A stretch of DNA of 64,000 bases from Roseateles terrae (GTDB lineage Bacteria; Pseudomonadota; Gammaproteobacteria; Burkholderiales; Burkholderiaceae_C), in NCBI RefSeq assembly GCF_014192155.1, contig NZ_JACHXO010000001.1:1080069-1144068 (forward strand). The letters run 5' to 3'. This document shows, one piece after another, positions 1 to 10,961 of this stretch. Made by a program: the position numbers and the translations under genes. Numbering within the stretch: the stretch's first letter is position 1; the number at the start of each line of letters is the position of its first letter. The notes under the pieces were generated by a model. The model was not told the origin of the DNA, did no database searches, and saw only the letters and a program-made list of their open reading frames with translations.

Positions 1-1990
<1,990 letters not shown>

Positions 1991-2014
1991 GTCTCAGCTC
2001 AGTGGGGTGCCGGC

Positions 2015-3481
2015 ATGGCCGTTTCTGTTTTTGATCTCTTCAAGATCGGCATCGGGCCGTCCAGCTCCCACACCGTCGGCCCGATGCGGGCGGCCCGGCT
2101 CTTTGTGCAGCGTCTGCGGCATGAGGGTCAGCTGGACCGCACGGTGCGGGTGGCCACGGCGCTCTACGGATCGCTCGGAGCTACCGGCAAGGGCCACGGC
2201 AGCGACAAGGCCGTGCTGCTGGGCCTGGCCGGCCATGAGCCGGACACAGTGGATGTGGAACGCATCCCCGCCATCCTGGAAGAGATTCGCGGCCGCAAGC
2301 GCGTGGCGCTGGGCGGCGAGCATGAGATCGCCTTTGACGAAGCGCGGGACCTGGTGCTGTATCGGCGCCAGAGCCTGCCGCTGCATGCCAACGGCATGCG
2401 TCTGATTGCCTTCGACGCCGAAGGCAACGAGCTGCAGAACCGGGTGTATTACTCGGTGGGAGGCGGCTTCGTGGTGACCGAGGAAGTGCTGGCGGACGGC
2501 TCGCGTCAGAAGCAGATTGCGCCGGACACCACCGTGCTGCCCTACCCGTTCAAGACCGGTGCGGAACTGCTGGCGCTGACCGAGCGGGAGCATTGCTCGA
2601 TCGCCGAGATCATGCGGCGCAACGAGGGCCACTGGCGCAGCGACGAAGACACCCGCGCCGGGCTGCTCAACATCTGGCGGGTGATGCAGAGCTGCGTGGA
2701 GCGCGGCTGCCGCACCGAAGGCATCCTGCCCGGCGGCTTCAAGGTGCGCCGACGTGCGGCGCAGTTGCACCGCGAGCTGACCAGTGACGCCGAAGCCGCC
2801 CTGCGCGATCCGCTCCAGGTGATGGACTGGGTCAACCTCTACGCGCTGGCGGTGAATGAAGAAAACGCGGCCGGTGGCCGTGTGGTGACGGCCCCGACCA
2901 ACGGGGCGGCCGGCATCATTCCCGCCGTGCTGCACTACTACGCGCGCTTTGTGAACCCACCGCCGCCCGCGCCGCGCGGCGGCGTGGACGCCACCCGCAA
3001 CGGCCCCGGTGGACGGACCAATCCGGCCCTGGGCGCCCATGAAGACGGCATCATCGATTTCCTGCTGACGGCAGCCGCCATCGGCATTCTCTACAAGGAA
3101 AACGCGTCCATCTCCGGCGCCGAAGTCGGCTGCCAGGGCGAGGTGGGCGTGGCCTGCTCGATGGCCGCTGCGGCGCTTTGCGCGGTGATGGGCGGCACGC
3201 CGGCCCAGGTCGAGAATGCGGCGGAGATCGGCATGGAACACCACCTGGGCCTGACCTGCGACCCGGTGGGCGGACTGGTGCAGATCCCCTGCATCGAGCG
3301 CAACGCGATTGCCTCAGTCAAGGCGATCAACGCCGCGCGCATGGCGCTGCGCGGTGACGGCACCCACCATGTGAGCCTGGACAAGGTCATCAAGACCATG
3401 CGCGAAACCGGCGCGGACATGATGACCAAATACAAGGAAACGGCCCGCGGCGGCCTGGCGGTGAACATCGTCGAGTGCTGA
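2015..3481 (+). CDS. sdaA: L-serine ammonia-lyase (serine dehydratase), iron-sulfur type
   Basis: It deaminates L-serine to pyruvate and ammonia using an oxygen-sensitive [4Fe-4S] cluster in the cytosol. The 488-residue chain fuses the beta and alpha domains as in other single-chain SdaA proteins. The N-terminus carries the typical [19 protein letters not shown] signature. Candidate cluster cysteines lie in [12 protein letters not shown] and in [19 protein letters not shown] near the C-terminus. A proline/glycine-rich stretch around residues 310-335 ([11 protein letters not shown] onward) looks like an insertion relative to the usual family sequence. The ATG at 2015 fits the conserved N-terminus. 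It lies 24 bases after gcvP, so glycine-derived serine could feed directly into pyruvate. Confidence 0.97.
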   Translation: MAVSVFDLFKIGIGPSSSHTVGPMRAARLFVQRLRHEGQLDRTVRVATALYGSLGATGKGHGSDKAVLLGLAGHEPDTVDVERIPAILEEIRGRKRVALGGEHEIAFDEARDLVLYRRQSLPLHANGMRLIAFDAEGNELQNRVYYSVGGGFVVTEEVLADGSRQKQIAPDTTVLPYPFKTGAELLALTEREHCSIAEIMRRNEGHWRSDEDTRAGLLNIWRVMQSCVERGCRTEGILPGGFKVRRRAAQLHRELTSDAEAALRDPLQVMDWVNLYALAVNEENAAGGRVVTAPTNGAAGIIPAVLHYYARFVNPPPPAPRGGVDATRNGPGGRTNPALGAHEDGIIDFLLTAAAIGILYKENASISGAEVGCQGEVGVACSMAAAALCAVMGGTPAQVENAAEIGMEHHLGLTCDPVGGLVQIPCIERNAIASVKAINAARMALRGDGTHHVSLDKVIKTMRETGADMMTKYKETARGGLAVNIVEC

Positions 3482-3551
3482 GGTCGGGCGCGGTACGCAG
3501 CCTCACGCTCCCCGTCGTTCACGCGGCCTGTGCGCGCGTTGGCATTCGCCC

Positions 3552-4676
3552 CTACAGCGGCAGCGGCTTGTCGCCGGCTTCCCCGGCGCCCTTGTGAACG
3601 CGGTTGGCGAGGAACACCTCGCCGATGTCCAGCGTGCTCTCCTGCCCCACCTTCTGCCCGCAAGACGCCAGCCAGCGCTGCGCAGCGCCCCGCCCCAGTT
3701 CAAACAGCGTCGTCAGCAGCCGCCAGTCGGTGTTGAGCTTGCTCGACGCGCCGAACGGCGCGAGCCCGGCCTCGTCCGCCACCCGGTGCAGCCGCATCGC
3801 CTTGTAGTGACTCGGGTCCACCCGGCGGTCTCGCAACAGGCGTTGCACGAACGCAATCGCCCGCAGTTCCGCCACCAGGCTGGCATTGAAGGTGATTTCG
3901 TTGATCCGGTCGTCGATTTCGGCAGCGGTCTTGGGGATGGCGTCGTGCTCCCGTGGGTTGATCTGCACCAACAGGACGTCATCCGTCTGGGTGCCGTAGA
4001 CCAGGGGCCACAGGGAGGGATTGCCGGAGAATCCGCCGTCCCAGAACGGCTCACCATCAATCACCACCGTCTGCGCACTGCGCGGCAGGCAGGCCGACGC
4101 CATCAATGCCTCGATGCTCAGGTCCCCGTCGCTGAAGACCCGTGGCTGCCCGGTGCGCACCGAGGTGGCGGTGACGAACACCTTGATCGGCCCCTTGCGC
4201 AGCGCGTCCTCGTCGACATGATGGCGGACGATGTCGCGCAAGGGGTCCAGATTGAAAGGATTGAGCTGGTAGGGGCTCCACAAGCGCAACCAGGCGTCCC
4301 AGGCCACCGCTGCGGGCCAGGCATTGCGGTTGTAGATCCAGGGCGGTGGCGCATGGGCGCCCGCGGCATCCGGGCTGGGCGACACTTCTCCCATCATGCC
4401 GAACACACTGGGGACGCCGGAGACGGCCTGCCAGAACGACCGCAGCGCCTGACGCGCGCCGGCCGCCCCGCCCTGTGCCATGCCGGTGGCCAGCACGGCA
4501 GCGTTCATCGCCCCGGCACTGGTGCCCGACACGCCGTCCATCGCCATGGTCCCGTCTTCCAGCAGCGCATCCAGCACGCCCCAGGTGAAGGCGCCGTGCG
4601 AGCCACCGCCTTGCAGGGCCAGGTCCAGGGGGCGACCGACAGGGGCCGGTGCATGGGAATGGGGGGTAGGCGCCAT
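3552..4676 (-). CDS. Patatin-like phospholipase family protein
   Basis: A predicted serine acyl hydrolase of the bacterial patatin family (374 residues). Visible elements are the glycine-rich oxyanion segment LQGGGSHGAF (residues 21-30), the nucleophile elbow GTSAG with Ser53, and the DGG motif at 213-215 that supplies the Asp of the Ser-Asp dyad. No signal peptide is seen, so it is probably cytosolic or peripheral. It lies 36 bases after the solute-binding protein gene on the same strand and converges with sdaA, leaving a 70-base gap. The real lipid substrate cannot be told from sequence. A second, unrelated-looking patatin lies near 29 kb. Confidence 0.9.
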   Translation of the reverse strand: MAPTPHSHAPAPVGRPLDLALQGGGSHGAFTWGVLDALLEDGTMAMDGVSGTSAGAMNAAVLATGMAQGGAAGARQALRSFWQAVSGVPSVFGMMGEVSPSPDAAGAHAPPPWIYNRNAWPAAVAWDAWLRLWSPYQLNPFNLDPLRDIVRHHVDEDALRKGPIKVFVTATSVRTGQPRVFSDGDLSIEALMASACLPRSAQTVVIDGEPFWDGGFSGNPSLWPLVYGTQTDDVLLVQINPREHDAIPKTAAEIDDRINEITFNASLVAELRAIAFVQRLLRDRRVDPSHYKAMRLHRVADEAGLAPFGASSKLNTDWRLLTTLFELGRGAAQRWLASCGQKVGQESTLDIGEVFLANRVHKGAGEAGDKPLPL

Positions 4677-4712
4677 GGGTCTCTCCAGGGGACGCCAGGA
4701 ATATAGCCGGGC

Positions 4713-5681
4713 TCAGCTTCTTGGCAATGGCTCGTTTGGCAGCCAGCGTTTGTAGATGGCCTGAAACGTGCCGTCGCGCTTGAGGTCCTGCAGACGGGCC
4801 TGCCAGGCGGCCACGGTGGCCTTGGGGGTGCTGAGGGAAAAGGCGATGTAGCCCTCGTTGACCGCGAAGCTGAACAGCTCCCGGAGCTGCGCCGGCTTGA
4901 CGCCGGCCAGCTCAAGGGTGCGGGGCATGGAGACCCGCTCGCCGGCCAGCAGCGGCGCGCGGCCCGCCATCAGCATCCGGATGCCCTGCACGGGATCACT
5001 CACGGTTTGCAGATTGCGAAACCCCGCCGTGCGCAGCTGCTGGGCGGTATACCAGTCCCGCACCACCAGGACGCGGCTGGCATGGCGGGCGTCGTCCAGG
5101 TTGCGGGTCGCGATCGGGACGTTGGCCCGGGCGTAAAACGTGCTGCGGAACTGGACCACCGGCCCCACCCATTGAAAGAGCGACTCGCGCTCCGGAATGC
5201 GTGCGGTGGCAAACAGCGCGGTGGGCATGGCCTCCTGCGCTTCCCGGAAGGCGCGCGCCCAGGGCAGCACCTGGATGGGCAAGTCCTGGCCCAGCCGCTG
5301 CTGGATGGCCTGCACCAGGTCCACCGTCAGGCCGCGCGGCACGCCGCCTTCGCTGAAATTGATGGGGGGAAACTCCTCGGTCAACAGGCGTAGCGACGCG
5401 GGAAGCGGCACGCCGGCCTGACCGGCCGAGGGCGCACCGTTGGGGCCCTGGAGGCGACCCAGACTGCCGGGCCCGGTGCTGCCGGCCTCAACGCCGGGGC
5501 CGGTGCCGGTGCCGGTAGCGCTGCCACCTGCCATGCCGCCGCTGGCGGCCAGGGGTCCGCTGGCACGCGGCGAGGGTCCCAAGGGGCTCGTCCTGGCGGT
5601 GCTGCCAGTGGCAGCCAGCAAGGCGCCGGCCGGCGAGGCCACACAGGCCAGCCCGATCGCGGCCACATGTCGTCGCTGCAT
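4713..5681 (-). CDS. Periplasmic solute-binding protein, SBP family 3-like
   Basis: 322 residues. An N-terminal export signal is likely (MQRRHVAAIGLACVASPAGALLA). About 60 residues of Gly/Ser/Thr/Pro-rich low-complexity sequence follow, before the binding domain begins near residue 95 (LRLLTEEFPPINFSEGG). The remainder matches the pattern of amino-acid-type family 3 periplasmic binding proteins, including the closing DGTFQAIYKRWLPNEP, typical of the family end. No ABC permease or ATPase gene is adjacent, so it may be a stand-alone binding or sensing protein. The downstream patatin gene could share its transcript. The ligand is unknown. Confidence 0.8.
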   Translation of the reverse strand: MQRRHVAAIGLACVASPAGALLAATGSTARTSPLGPSPRASGPLAASGGMAGGSATGTGTGPGVEAGSTGPGSLGRLQGPNGAPSAGQAGVPLPASLRLLTEEFPPINFSEGGVPRGLTVDLVQAIQQRLGQDLPIQVLPWARAFREAQEAMPTALFATARIPERESLFQWVGPVVQFRSTFYARANVPIATRNLDDARHASRVLVVRDWYTAQQLRTAGFRNLQTVSDPVQGIRMLMAGRAPLLAGERVSMPRTLELAGVKPAQLRELFSFAVNEGYIAFSLSTPKATVAAWQARLQDLKRDGTFQAIYKRWLPNEPLPRS

Positions 5682-5900
5682 ATCTGGTCGTCCGATGCCG
5701 TTGTACGGAGTATTGGACGGTGATGATAGGGGCGGACCGAAACCACTGCGCGCCTGCGCCCCGTGCAGAACACACGCCGCCCGGGTCTGCGTGGAAGCGC
5801 GACGCGCGAGCGCGGCGCGAGGGCGCGGTGTCCTGGGGGCGGTGTCGGGGGGCCCGGGTCCGGGTGCGTCAGGACGGACCGCGCCGTGGTCGAGGCCGCT

Positions 5901-6929
5901 TTATTTGCCTGCGCGCAGCTTGGTCAGTTGGGCCTGCGTTTCGTTCCACAGATCCATGCCCACCTGCGCCGCCACGCCGGCATTCACCCGGGTCAGCTTG
6001 TCGCGCATGCGGGTGGCTTCGGCAGGGCTCAGTTCGTTGACCTGCATGCCCTTGGCCTTGAGTGCGGCCAGGGCCTTGGCGGCCTCGTCGCGTGTGTCCT
6101 TGCGCTCGAAGTCACGGCTGGCCACGGCGGCCTTCTGCAGCACAGCCTTTTCGTCCTTCGACAGGCCGTCCCAGAACTTCTTGCTCACCGTCACGATCCA
6201 CGGGCTGTAGACGTGGTTGGTCACCGTCAGGTACTTCTGCACCTCGAAGAACTTGGCCGACAGGATGGTGTTGTAGGGATTCTCCTGGCCATCGACCGCA
6301 TTGGTCTCCAGCGCGGTGAACAGCTCGGAATACGGCAGCGGCACCGCATTGGCGCCCAGCTGCTTGAAGCTGTCCAGGAAGACATTGTTTTGCATCACCC
6401 GCAGCTTGATGCCGTCCAGGTCTTCCAGCCTGGTGACCGGACGCTTGCTGTTGGTCAGGTTGCGGAAGCCGTTCTCCCAATAGACCAGGCCGACCATGCC
6501 CTTCTCTTCCAGCTTGCCGCGGACCTTGTCGCCCACCGGGCCGTCCAGCAGCGCATCGGCTTCACGGGTGTTGTTGATCAGGAACGGCGTGTCCCAGAGC
6601 GCCATTTCCTTGGCGATGCCGACCAGCGTGGCGGTGGAGCCCACCATCATCTCTTGAGCGCCGCCGATCAGCGCCTGCTGCATCTGCGTGTCCGGGCCCA
6701 GCGCAGCGCCGCCGATGGCACGCACCTTCATCTTGCCGCCGGAGAGCTTCTGCACCTCGTCGGCGAAGACCTTCACCGCGCGGCCCTGGTTGCTGTTCTC
6801 GGCCAGGCCATAACCGAAGCGGATCAGGCGGGGCTTGATGTCCTGCGCGGCGGCGGGCAGCGCGGCCAGCAGCACGGAGGCGCAAGCGGCGGCGAGGGCC
6901 AGACGGCGGCGGATCGGGGAGCGGTTCAT
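5901..6929 (-). CDS. dctP: TRAP transporter solute-binding subunit, DctP family
   Basis: Periplasmic receptor of a tripartite ATP-independent transporter that captures an organic acid or sugar acid and delivers it to the DctQM membrane unit. The start was set to the ATG at 6929 (MNRSPIRRRLALAAACASV), which gives a clean Sec signal peptide ending in LPAAAQD and has an AGGAG ribosome site upstream. An in-frame upstream start would add 32 non-secretory residues. The family features EVQKLSGGKMKVRAIGGAAL and KRPVTRLEDLDGIKLRVMQN are present. The order is gntK-dctQ-dctM-dctP, all on the minus strand, so the ligand is inferred to be gluconate or a related sugar acid. Confidence 0.95.
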   Translation of the reverse strand: MNRSPIRRRLALAAACASVLLAALPAAAQDIKPRLIRFGYGLAENSNQGRAVKVFADEVQKLSGGKMKVRAIGGAALGPDTQMQQALIGGAQEMMVGSTATLVGIAKEMALWDTPFLINNTREADALLDGPVGDKVRGKLEEKGMVGLVYWENGFRNLTNSKRPVTRLEDLDGIKLRVMQNNVFLDSFKQLGANAVPLPYSELFTALETNAVDGQENPYNTILSAKFFEVQKYLTVTNHVYSPWIVTVSKKFWDGLSKDEKAVLQKAAVASRDFERKDTRDEAAKALAALKAKGMQVNELSPAEATRMRDKLTRVNAGVAAQVGMDLWNETQAQLTKLRAGK

Positions 6930-7015
6930 GAGAGTCTCCTGGTTGGACCTGGATCGGTCTTGTTGAATGCTTGAATCGTGCGGAACGGTTGCGGGGTCGC
7001 TGCGGAAGCGGTCGC

Positions 7016-8317
7016 TCAGCGCCACCAGTGCATCGGCACCGTGACCAGCGCCGGGAAGCAGGTGAACGCCACGAGGATGACCACATAGGTCAGCAGGAAC
7101 GGATTCACCCCCTTGATCACCTGATGCATGGACAGCCGCCCCACACCCGCCACCACATTGAGCACCGTGCCCACTGGCGGCGTGATCAGACCGATGGCGC
7201 CATTGAGCACGAACATCAGGCCGAAGTAGACGGGATCAATGCCAGCCTTGACCGCGATCGGCAGCATCACCGGCGCAAAGATCAGGATGGTGGGGGTCAG
7301 GTCCAGCGCGGTGCCGATCAGCACCAGCAGCACCATCATCAGCGCCATCAGCAGTCGCGGGGATTCGATCAGCCCGCCCAGCCACTGCGTCAGCACGCCC
7401 GGCAGATCGGCCAGGGTGATCATGTAGCTGGCCACCTGCGCGCCGGCGCAGAGGAACATCACCACCGCGGTCGTCTTGGCAGCACGCACCAGCACGCCGT
7501 GCAACTGGCCCACCGACATTTCGCGGTGCACCACAAAGCTGATCACCAGCGCATAGAACGCGGCCACCACGGCGGCTTCGGTCGGCGTGAAGATGCCGGA
7601 CTTCATACCGCCGATGATGATCACCGGCATCAGCAGCGCCCAAAAGGCCTTGAAGGTGGCGCGCATCCGGTCGTTCCAGGAGAGCGCCTGGCCTTCCGGC
7701 AGGTTCAGCTTGCGCAGCTGCAGCTTCCAGGCGATGAGCAGGCCGGCGCCCATGAACAGGCCCGGCACGATGCCGGAGACGAACAGCGCCGAGATGGAGG
7801 TGTTGGTCGTGACCCCGTAGATCACAAAGGGCATCGACGGCGGGATGATCGGCGCGATGATGCCGCCCGAGGCGATCAGGCCGGCGGACGTGGCCATCGG
7901 ATAACCGTGGCGCTGCATCATCGGCAGCAGGATGGTGGCCAGGGCGGCGGTGTCCGCCAGCGCGGAGCCGCTCATGCTGGCCATCAGCACGGCCGCGCCA
8001 ATCGCGACGAAGCCGAGCCCGCCGCGGATGTGCCCCACCCAGGCCTGCGCCATCTCGATGATGCGCCGGCTGATGCCGCCGGAGTTCATCAGCTCACCCG
8101 CCAGGATGAAGAACGGCACGGCCAGCAGCGGGAAGCTGTCGATGCCGGCCACCAGGTTCTGCGCCAGCAGCTGGGTGTCCCAGAAGTCCAGCGCCCAGGC
8201 CATGCCGGCGCCGGTGAGCACCAGCGCGAACGCCATCGGAATGCCCAGGCCCATCAGGACCAGCATGCCCGCGATGAAGATGATGAAGGACAGTGCCTCG
8301 TTGCTGATGCCGGTCAT
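7016..8317 (-). CDS. dctM: TRAP transporter large permease subunit, DctM family
   Basis: The large membrane subunit (about 12 hydrophobic segments, 433 residues) that couples sodium-driven transport to the DctP receptor. The chain begins MTGISNEALSFIIFIAGML and contains typical DctM loops such as GSALADTAALATILLPMM and GLITPPVGTVLN. The ATG at 8317 overlaps the dctQ TGA (TGATG), so translation is probably coupled; a GTG three bases upstream (8320) is a possible alternative. dctP follows after 86 bases. Confidence 0.96.
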   Translation of the reverse strand: MTGISNEALSFIIFIAGMLVLMGLGIPMAFALVLTGAGMAWALDFWDTQLLAQNLVAGIDSFPLLAVPFFILAGELMNSGGISRRIIEMAQAWVGHIRGGLGFVAIGAAVLMASMSGSALADTAALATILLPMMQRHGYPMATSAGLIASGGIIAPIIPPSMPFVIYGVTTNTSISALFVSGIVPGLFMGAGLLIAWKLQLRKLNLPEGQALSWNDRMRATFKAFWALLMPVIIIGGMKSGIFTPTEAAVVAAFYALVISFVVHREMSVGQLHGVLVRAAKTTAVVMFLCAGAQVASYMITLADLPGVLTQWLGGLIESPRLLMALMMVLLVLIGTALDLTPTILIFAPVMLPIAVKAGIDPVYFGLMFVLNGAIGLITPPVGTVLNVVAGVGRLSMHQVIKGVNPFLLTYVVILVAFTCFPALVTVPMHWWR

Positions 8318-8904
8318 CACTCGACCTCCAGTTCATGATCGAGATTGAGCGGCTGGGCGCGGACCAGTTGCCACAGCGCCATCAGGCCGATCAGCACGCT
8401 GCTGATCAGCGCCGGCAGCGGCAGCAGGGCGTTGGAATACCCGAGCACCACTGAGCGGCTGTCCAGGCCCACGACGACCTGCTGCCAGGCGCCCCAGGCC
8501 ACCATGCCAGCGGCAGCCACGACGGCCAGGCGGATCAGTGCGGCGATGACGGTCATCAGCCTGCGACGGCGCCGCAGCGGCAGCAGCAGGCTGGTGAAGG
8601 CCATGTGCTCCCCCAGCGGATAGGCCGCGGTGGCGCCGATGAACACCATCCAGACAAACAGCAGCCGCGACAGCTCTTCGCTCGCAGCCACGCCGCTGCC
8701 GAAGCCATACCGCAGCACGACGTTGATGAAGACCGCCAGGGCCATCACCGCCAGGCACAGGGCCATGGCGCCTTCGGCCAGGCGCAGCCACAGCGGACGC
8801 GGGCCGTGCACGGGGGGCGGCTGGTCGTTGCCGGGTGGGACCGGCGGACGCTGCGGGACCGGCGAGGGCGACGACAGCGGGGACGATGCAGGCGTGGGCG
8901 TCAT
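8317..8904 (-). CDS. dctQ: TRAP transporter small permease subunit, DctQ family
   Basis: Four-helix small membrane subunit of the TRAP transporter (195 residues). After a proline-rich, poorly conserved N-terminus of about 40 residues it shows the family pattern FINVVLRYGF, then EELSRLLFVWMVFIGA and the GEHMAFTSL loop. Its stop overlaps the dctM start and its start overlaps the gntK stop by four bases (ATGA), so gntK-dctQ-dctM look translationally coupled. Confidence 0.93.
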   Translation of the reverse strand: MTPTPASSPLSSPSPVPQRPPVPPGNDQPPPVHGPRPLWLRLAEGAMALCLAVMALAVFINVVLRYGFGSGVAASEELSRLLFVWMVFIGATAAYPLGEHMAFTSLLLPLRRRRRLMTVIAALIRLAVVAAAGMVAWGAWQQVVVGLDSRSVVLGYSNALLPLPALISSVLIGLMALWQLVRAQPLNLDHELEVE

Positions 8905-9467
8905 GCGCGGGTCTCCTTGGACGCGGGATCAGGGTGCGCCAGGCTGGCGCCAGCTGCGAGGCTCGCCCGCTGGGCAAGGATCGATGCGATCTGCTCATCC
9001 AGCGACAGCTCGGCCGACACCGTCATCACACCGGCCTCGCCGACCGGCGACTCCAGCGTATTGAACTGGCTGTCAACCAGGCTGGCGGGGAAGATATGCC
9101 CCGAGGCGCGGGCCGTCACCCGGGTCAATGCGAGGCTGCGGTCGATGTCGATGAAGACGAACTGCAGCGACGGACTCGCCTGACGCAGACGGTCCCGATA
9201 CACCCGCTTCAGCGCGGAGCAGCTCAACACCACCGGGCCGGGAGCCTGCAGCAGCGCGCCGAGGCGGTCCAGCCAGCCCCAGCGGTCTTCGTCGGTGAGC
9301 GGCTGGCCGGCCTGCATCTTGGCGATGGACGCGGCCGAATGATGGGCGTCCCCTTCCACGAAGGGCCATTTCAGCTGGCGCGCGAGAGCAGCGCCCACGC
9401 TCGTCTTGCCGCAGCCCGCCACGCCCATCACCACGATGGACGCGCAGCCATTGTCTTCTTCAGCCAT
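8901..9467 (-). CDS. gntK: Gluconokinase
   Basis: Phosphorylates D-gluconate to 6-phosphogluconate with ATP, feeding the Entner-Doudoroff or pentose phosphate route. The 188-residue chain has the P-loop GVAGCGKTS at residues 15-23, then EGDAHHS and the PLTDEDRWGWL segment characteristic of GntK, and CSALKRVYRDRLR. It heads the TRAP transporter operon, which assigns the transporter a likely gluconate role. A divergently transcribed LacI-family regulator lies upstream with palindromes in between. Confidence 0.96.
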   Translation of the reverse strand: MAEEDNGCASIVVMGVAGCGKTSVGAALARQLKWPFVEGDAHHSAASIAKMQAGQPLTDEDRWGWLDRLGALLQAPGPVVLSCSALKRVYRDRLRQASPSLQFVFIDIDRSLALTRVTARASGHIFPASLVDSQFNTLESPVGEAGVMTVSAELSLDEQIASILAQRASLAAGASLAHPDPASKETRA

Positions 9468-9496
9468 GTCTGGCCTTTCTGCTCCGCCATCCGGTT

Positions 9497-9510
9497 GGAT
9501 AGCGCTGTCC
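9497..9510. promoter_or_regulatory. Putative LacI-family operator, proximal to gntK
   Basis: GGATAGCGCTGTCC is a 14-base inverted repeat with 6 of 7 pairs matching around a central AGCGCT. It lies 30 bases upstream of the gntK start. Together with the related site at 9669 it suggests a consensus near GGATAGCGCTATCC. LacI-family regulators bind palindromes of this form with a central CG step. The assignment to the adjacent regulator is inference. Confidence 0.6.
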
Positions 9511-9668
9511 CGTTATCGAAAAAGAGACGGCGAAACGTTCGCCGTCGGTTGTCGCTGCGCGGGCCCCATGGCAGCGGCCCACATCCCGTCCCAACGCGCT
9601 CGTGTCGGCCGCCGCGTGCGCCGCGACTCTGTCTGTGCCTAGGGCTTCCACGGCTGATGTCGTGGACC

Positions 9669-9682
9669 GGGTAGCGCTATCC
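9669..9682. promoter_or_regulatory. Putative LacI-family operator, proximal to the regulator gene
   Basis: GGGTAGCGCTATCC matches the palindrome at 9497 in its AGCGCT core and outer bases (6 of 7 pairs matching). It is centred 172 bases from the other site and about 50 bases upstream of the regulator's start. Two sites in one divergent region fit repression of both directions, possibly with looping. Confidence 0.6.
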
Positions 9683-9724
9683 TACGCCGGAGCGCCACGC
9701 ACCTCGCTAGGGAAACTACGCACC

Positions 9725-10750
9725 ATGAGCCAGCCATCCGCCCCAAAACGACGCCGAGCCACCGGCCGGGTCACCCTCCAGGATGTGGCCGTGGCGGCGG
9801 GGGTCAGCCCCATCACCGCCTCCCGCGCGCTGCGTGGGGAACGGGGAGTGGCGGCGGACCTGGTGGAACGGGTGCAGGTGGCGGTGCGGGAGCTGGGCTA
9901 TGTGCCGGACCCGGCCGCGCGCGCCCTCGCCTCGGCCAAGAGCAACCAGGTGGTGCTGCTGGTGCCGCTGCTGTCCAACGCGCTGTTTGTGGACCTGCTG
10001 GATGCGGCGCAGCGGACACTGCTGCAGGCCGGCTACCAGAGCATGATCGGCGTGACCCACTATCAGCCGGAAGAAGAGGAAGCGCTGCTGCGCACCTATC
10101 TGATGAACCGGCCAGCCGGGCTGCTGGTGACCGGCTTTGACCGCACCGATACCGCCCGCAGCCTGCTGACCGGCAGCGGCGTGCCGTGTGTGCACCTGAT
10201 GGAGAACCGCGCCGGCGACGGTCTGTATTCGGTGGGCTTCTCGCAGGAAGATGCCGGCCGTGCGATGACACAGGCGCTGATGGACAAAGGTTATCAACGC
10301 ATCGCCTTTGCGGCCGCCCAGCTGGACCCGCGCACGCTGCAGCGCGCCACCGGCTACCGCGCCGCATTGGGTGACCGGCACGACCCGCGGCTCGAATTCA
10401 TGGATGCGGCGCCCTCCTCCTTCGCGCTGGGAGCGCAGATGTTCGACCGGGTGCTGGCCGATGCGCCGGACGTGGACGCCATCTTCTTCAACAACGATGA
10501 CCTCGCCCAGGGCGCGCTGCTGCAGGCGCTGCGGCGCGGCATCGAGGTGCCTGCCCAGGTGGCGGTGGCCGGCTTCAATGACCTGATCGGCGGTGAGCAG
10601 ATGCTGCCGCCGCTTTCCACCGTGCGTACGCCACGGGGCGAGATCGGGTTGAAGGCCGCGGAGATGCTGATTGCACTGATGCGCGGAGAGGCCGTGGAGC
10701 AGCCCTGCGTGGACCTCGGCTTCGAATTGCTGATGCGCGGCAGCTGCTGA
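9725..10750 (+). CDS. LacI-family transcriptional regulator, GntR-like
   Basis: 341 residues with an N-terminal LacI helix-turn-helix (TLQDVAVAAGVSPITASRAL, about residues 17-36) and hinge helix (DPAARALASAKSNQVVLL), then a periplasmic-binding-like effector domain. The ATG at 9725 was chosen because it gives a normal LacI N-terminus; the frame stays open upstream to 9602 without homology. It is transcribed away from gntK-dctQMP and most likely represses that operon until gluconate or its phosphate binds. Two palindromes in the shared intergenic region are candidate operators. Confidence 0.92.
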   Translation: MSQPSAPKRRRATGRVTLQDVAVAAGVSPITASRALRGERGVAADLVERVQVAVRELGYVPDPAARALASAKSNQVVLLVPLLSNALFVDLLDAAQRTLLQAGYQSMIGVTHYQPEEEEALLRTYLMNRPAGLLVTGFDRTDTARSLLTGSGVPCVHLMENRAGDGLYSVGFSQEDAGRAMTQALMDKGYQRIAFAAAQLDPRTLQRATGYRAALGDRHDPRLEFMDAAPSSFALGAQMFDRVLADAPDVDAIFFNNDDLAQGALLQALRRGIEVPAQVAVAGFNDLIGGEQMLPPLSTVRTPRGEIGLKAAEMLIALMRGEAVEQPCVDLGFELLMRGSC

Positions 10751-10810
10751 TGCGAGGCCGTTGCGGATGGGCGGCAGCGGTCAAGGTGCGGCGCTTGCAG
10801 ATGGGTGCCG

Positions 10811-10878
10811 GCCGACGATGCGCGCTTGCCGACGATGCGCGCTTGCCGACGATGCGCGCTTGCTGACGATGCGCGCGT
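10811..10878 (+). repeat. Four-copy 17-base tandem repeat
   Basis: The unit GCCGACGATGCGCGCTT occurs three times exactly (10811, 10828, 10845) and a fourth time with two changes (10862). It lies in the 3' untranslated region of the LacI-family gene, before the terminator. A 17-base period is not a multiple of three and there is no ORF support, so it is a non-coding array. Confidence 0.9.
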
Positions 10879-10897
10879 GTTGATCCGAGGCCCAATG

Positions 10898-10926
10898 AAC
10901 AATGCGGGGCCAGGCCCCGCATTGTT
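10898..10926. terminator. Bidirectional intrinsic terminator
   Basis: A perfect hairpin with arms AACAATGCGGGGC and GCCCCGCATTGTT (10898-10910 and 10914-10926) and a 3-base loop. It lies between the convergent LacI-family gene and the RND pump gene. The A/T-rich outer stem and the following GTTT fit termination from either side. Confidence 0.8.
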
Positions 10927-10961
10927 GTTTCAGACCCGGTCTGAGTCGTCGCCCCGGGTCG

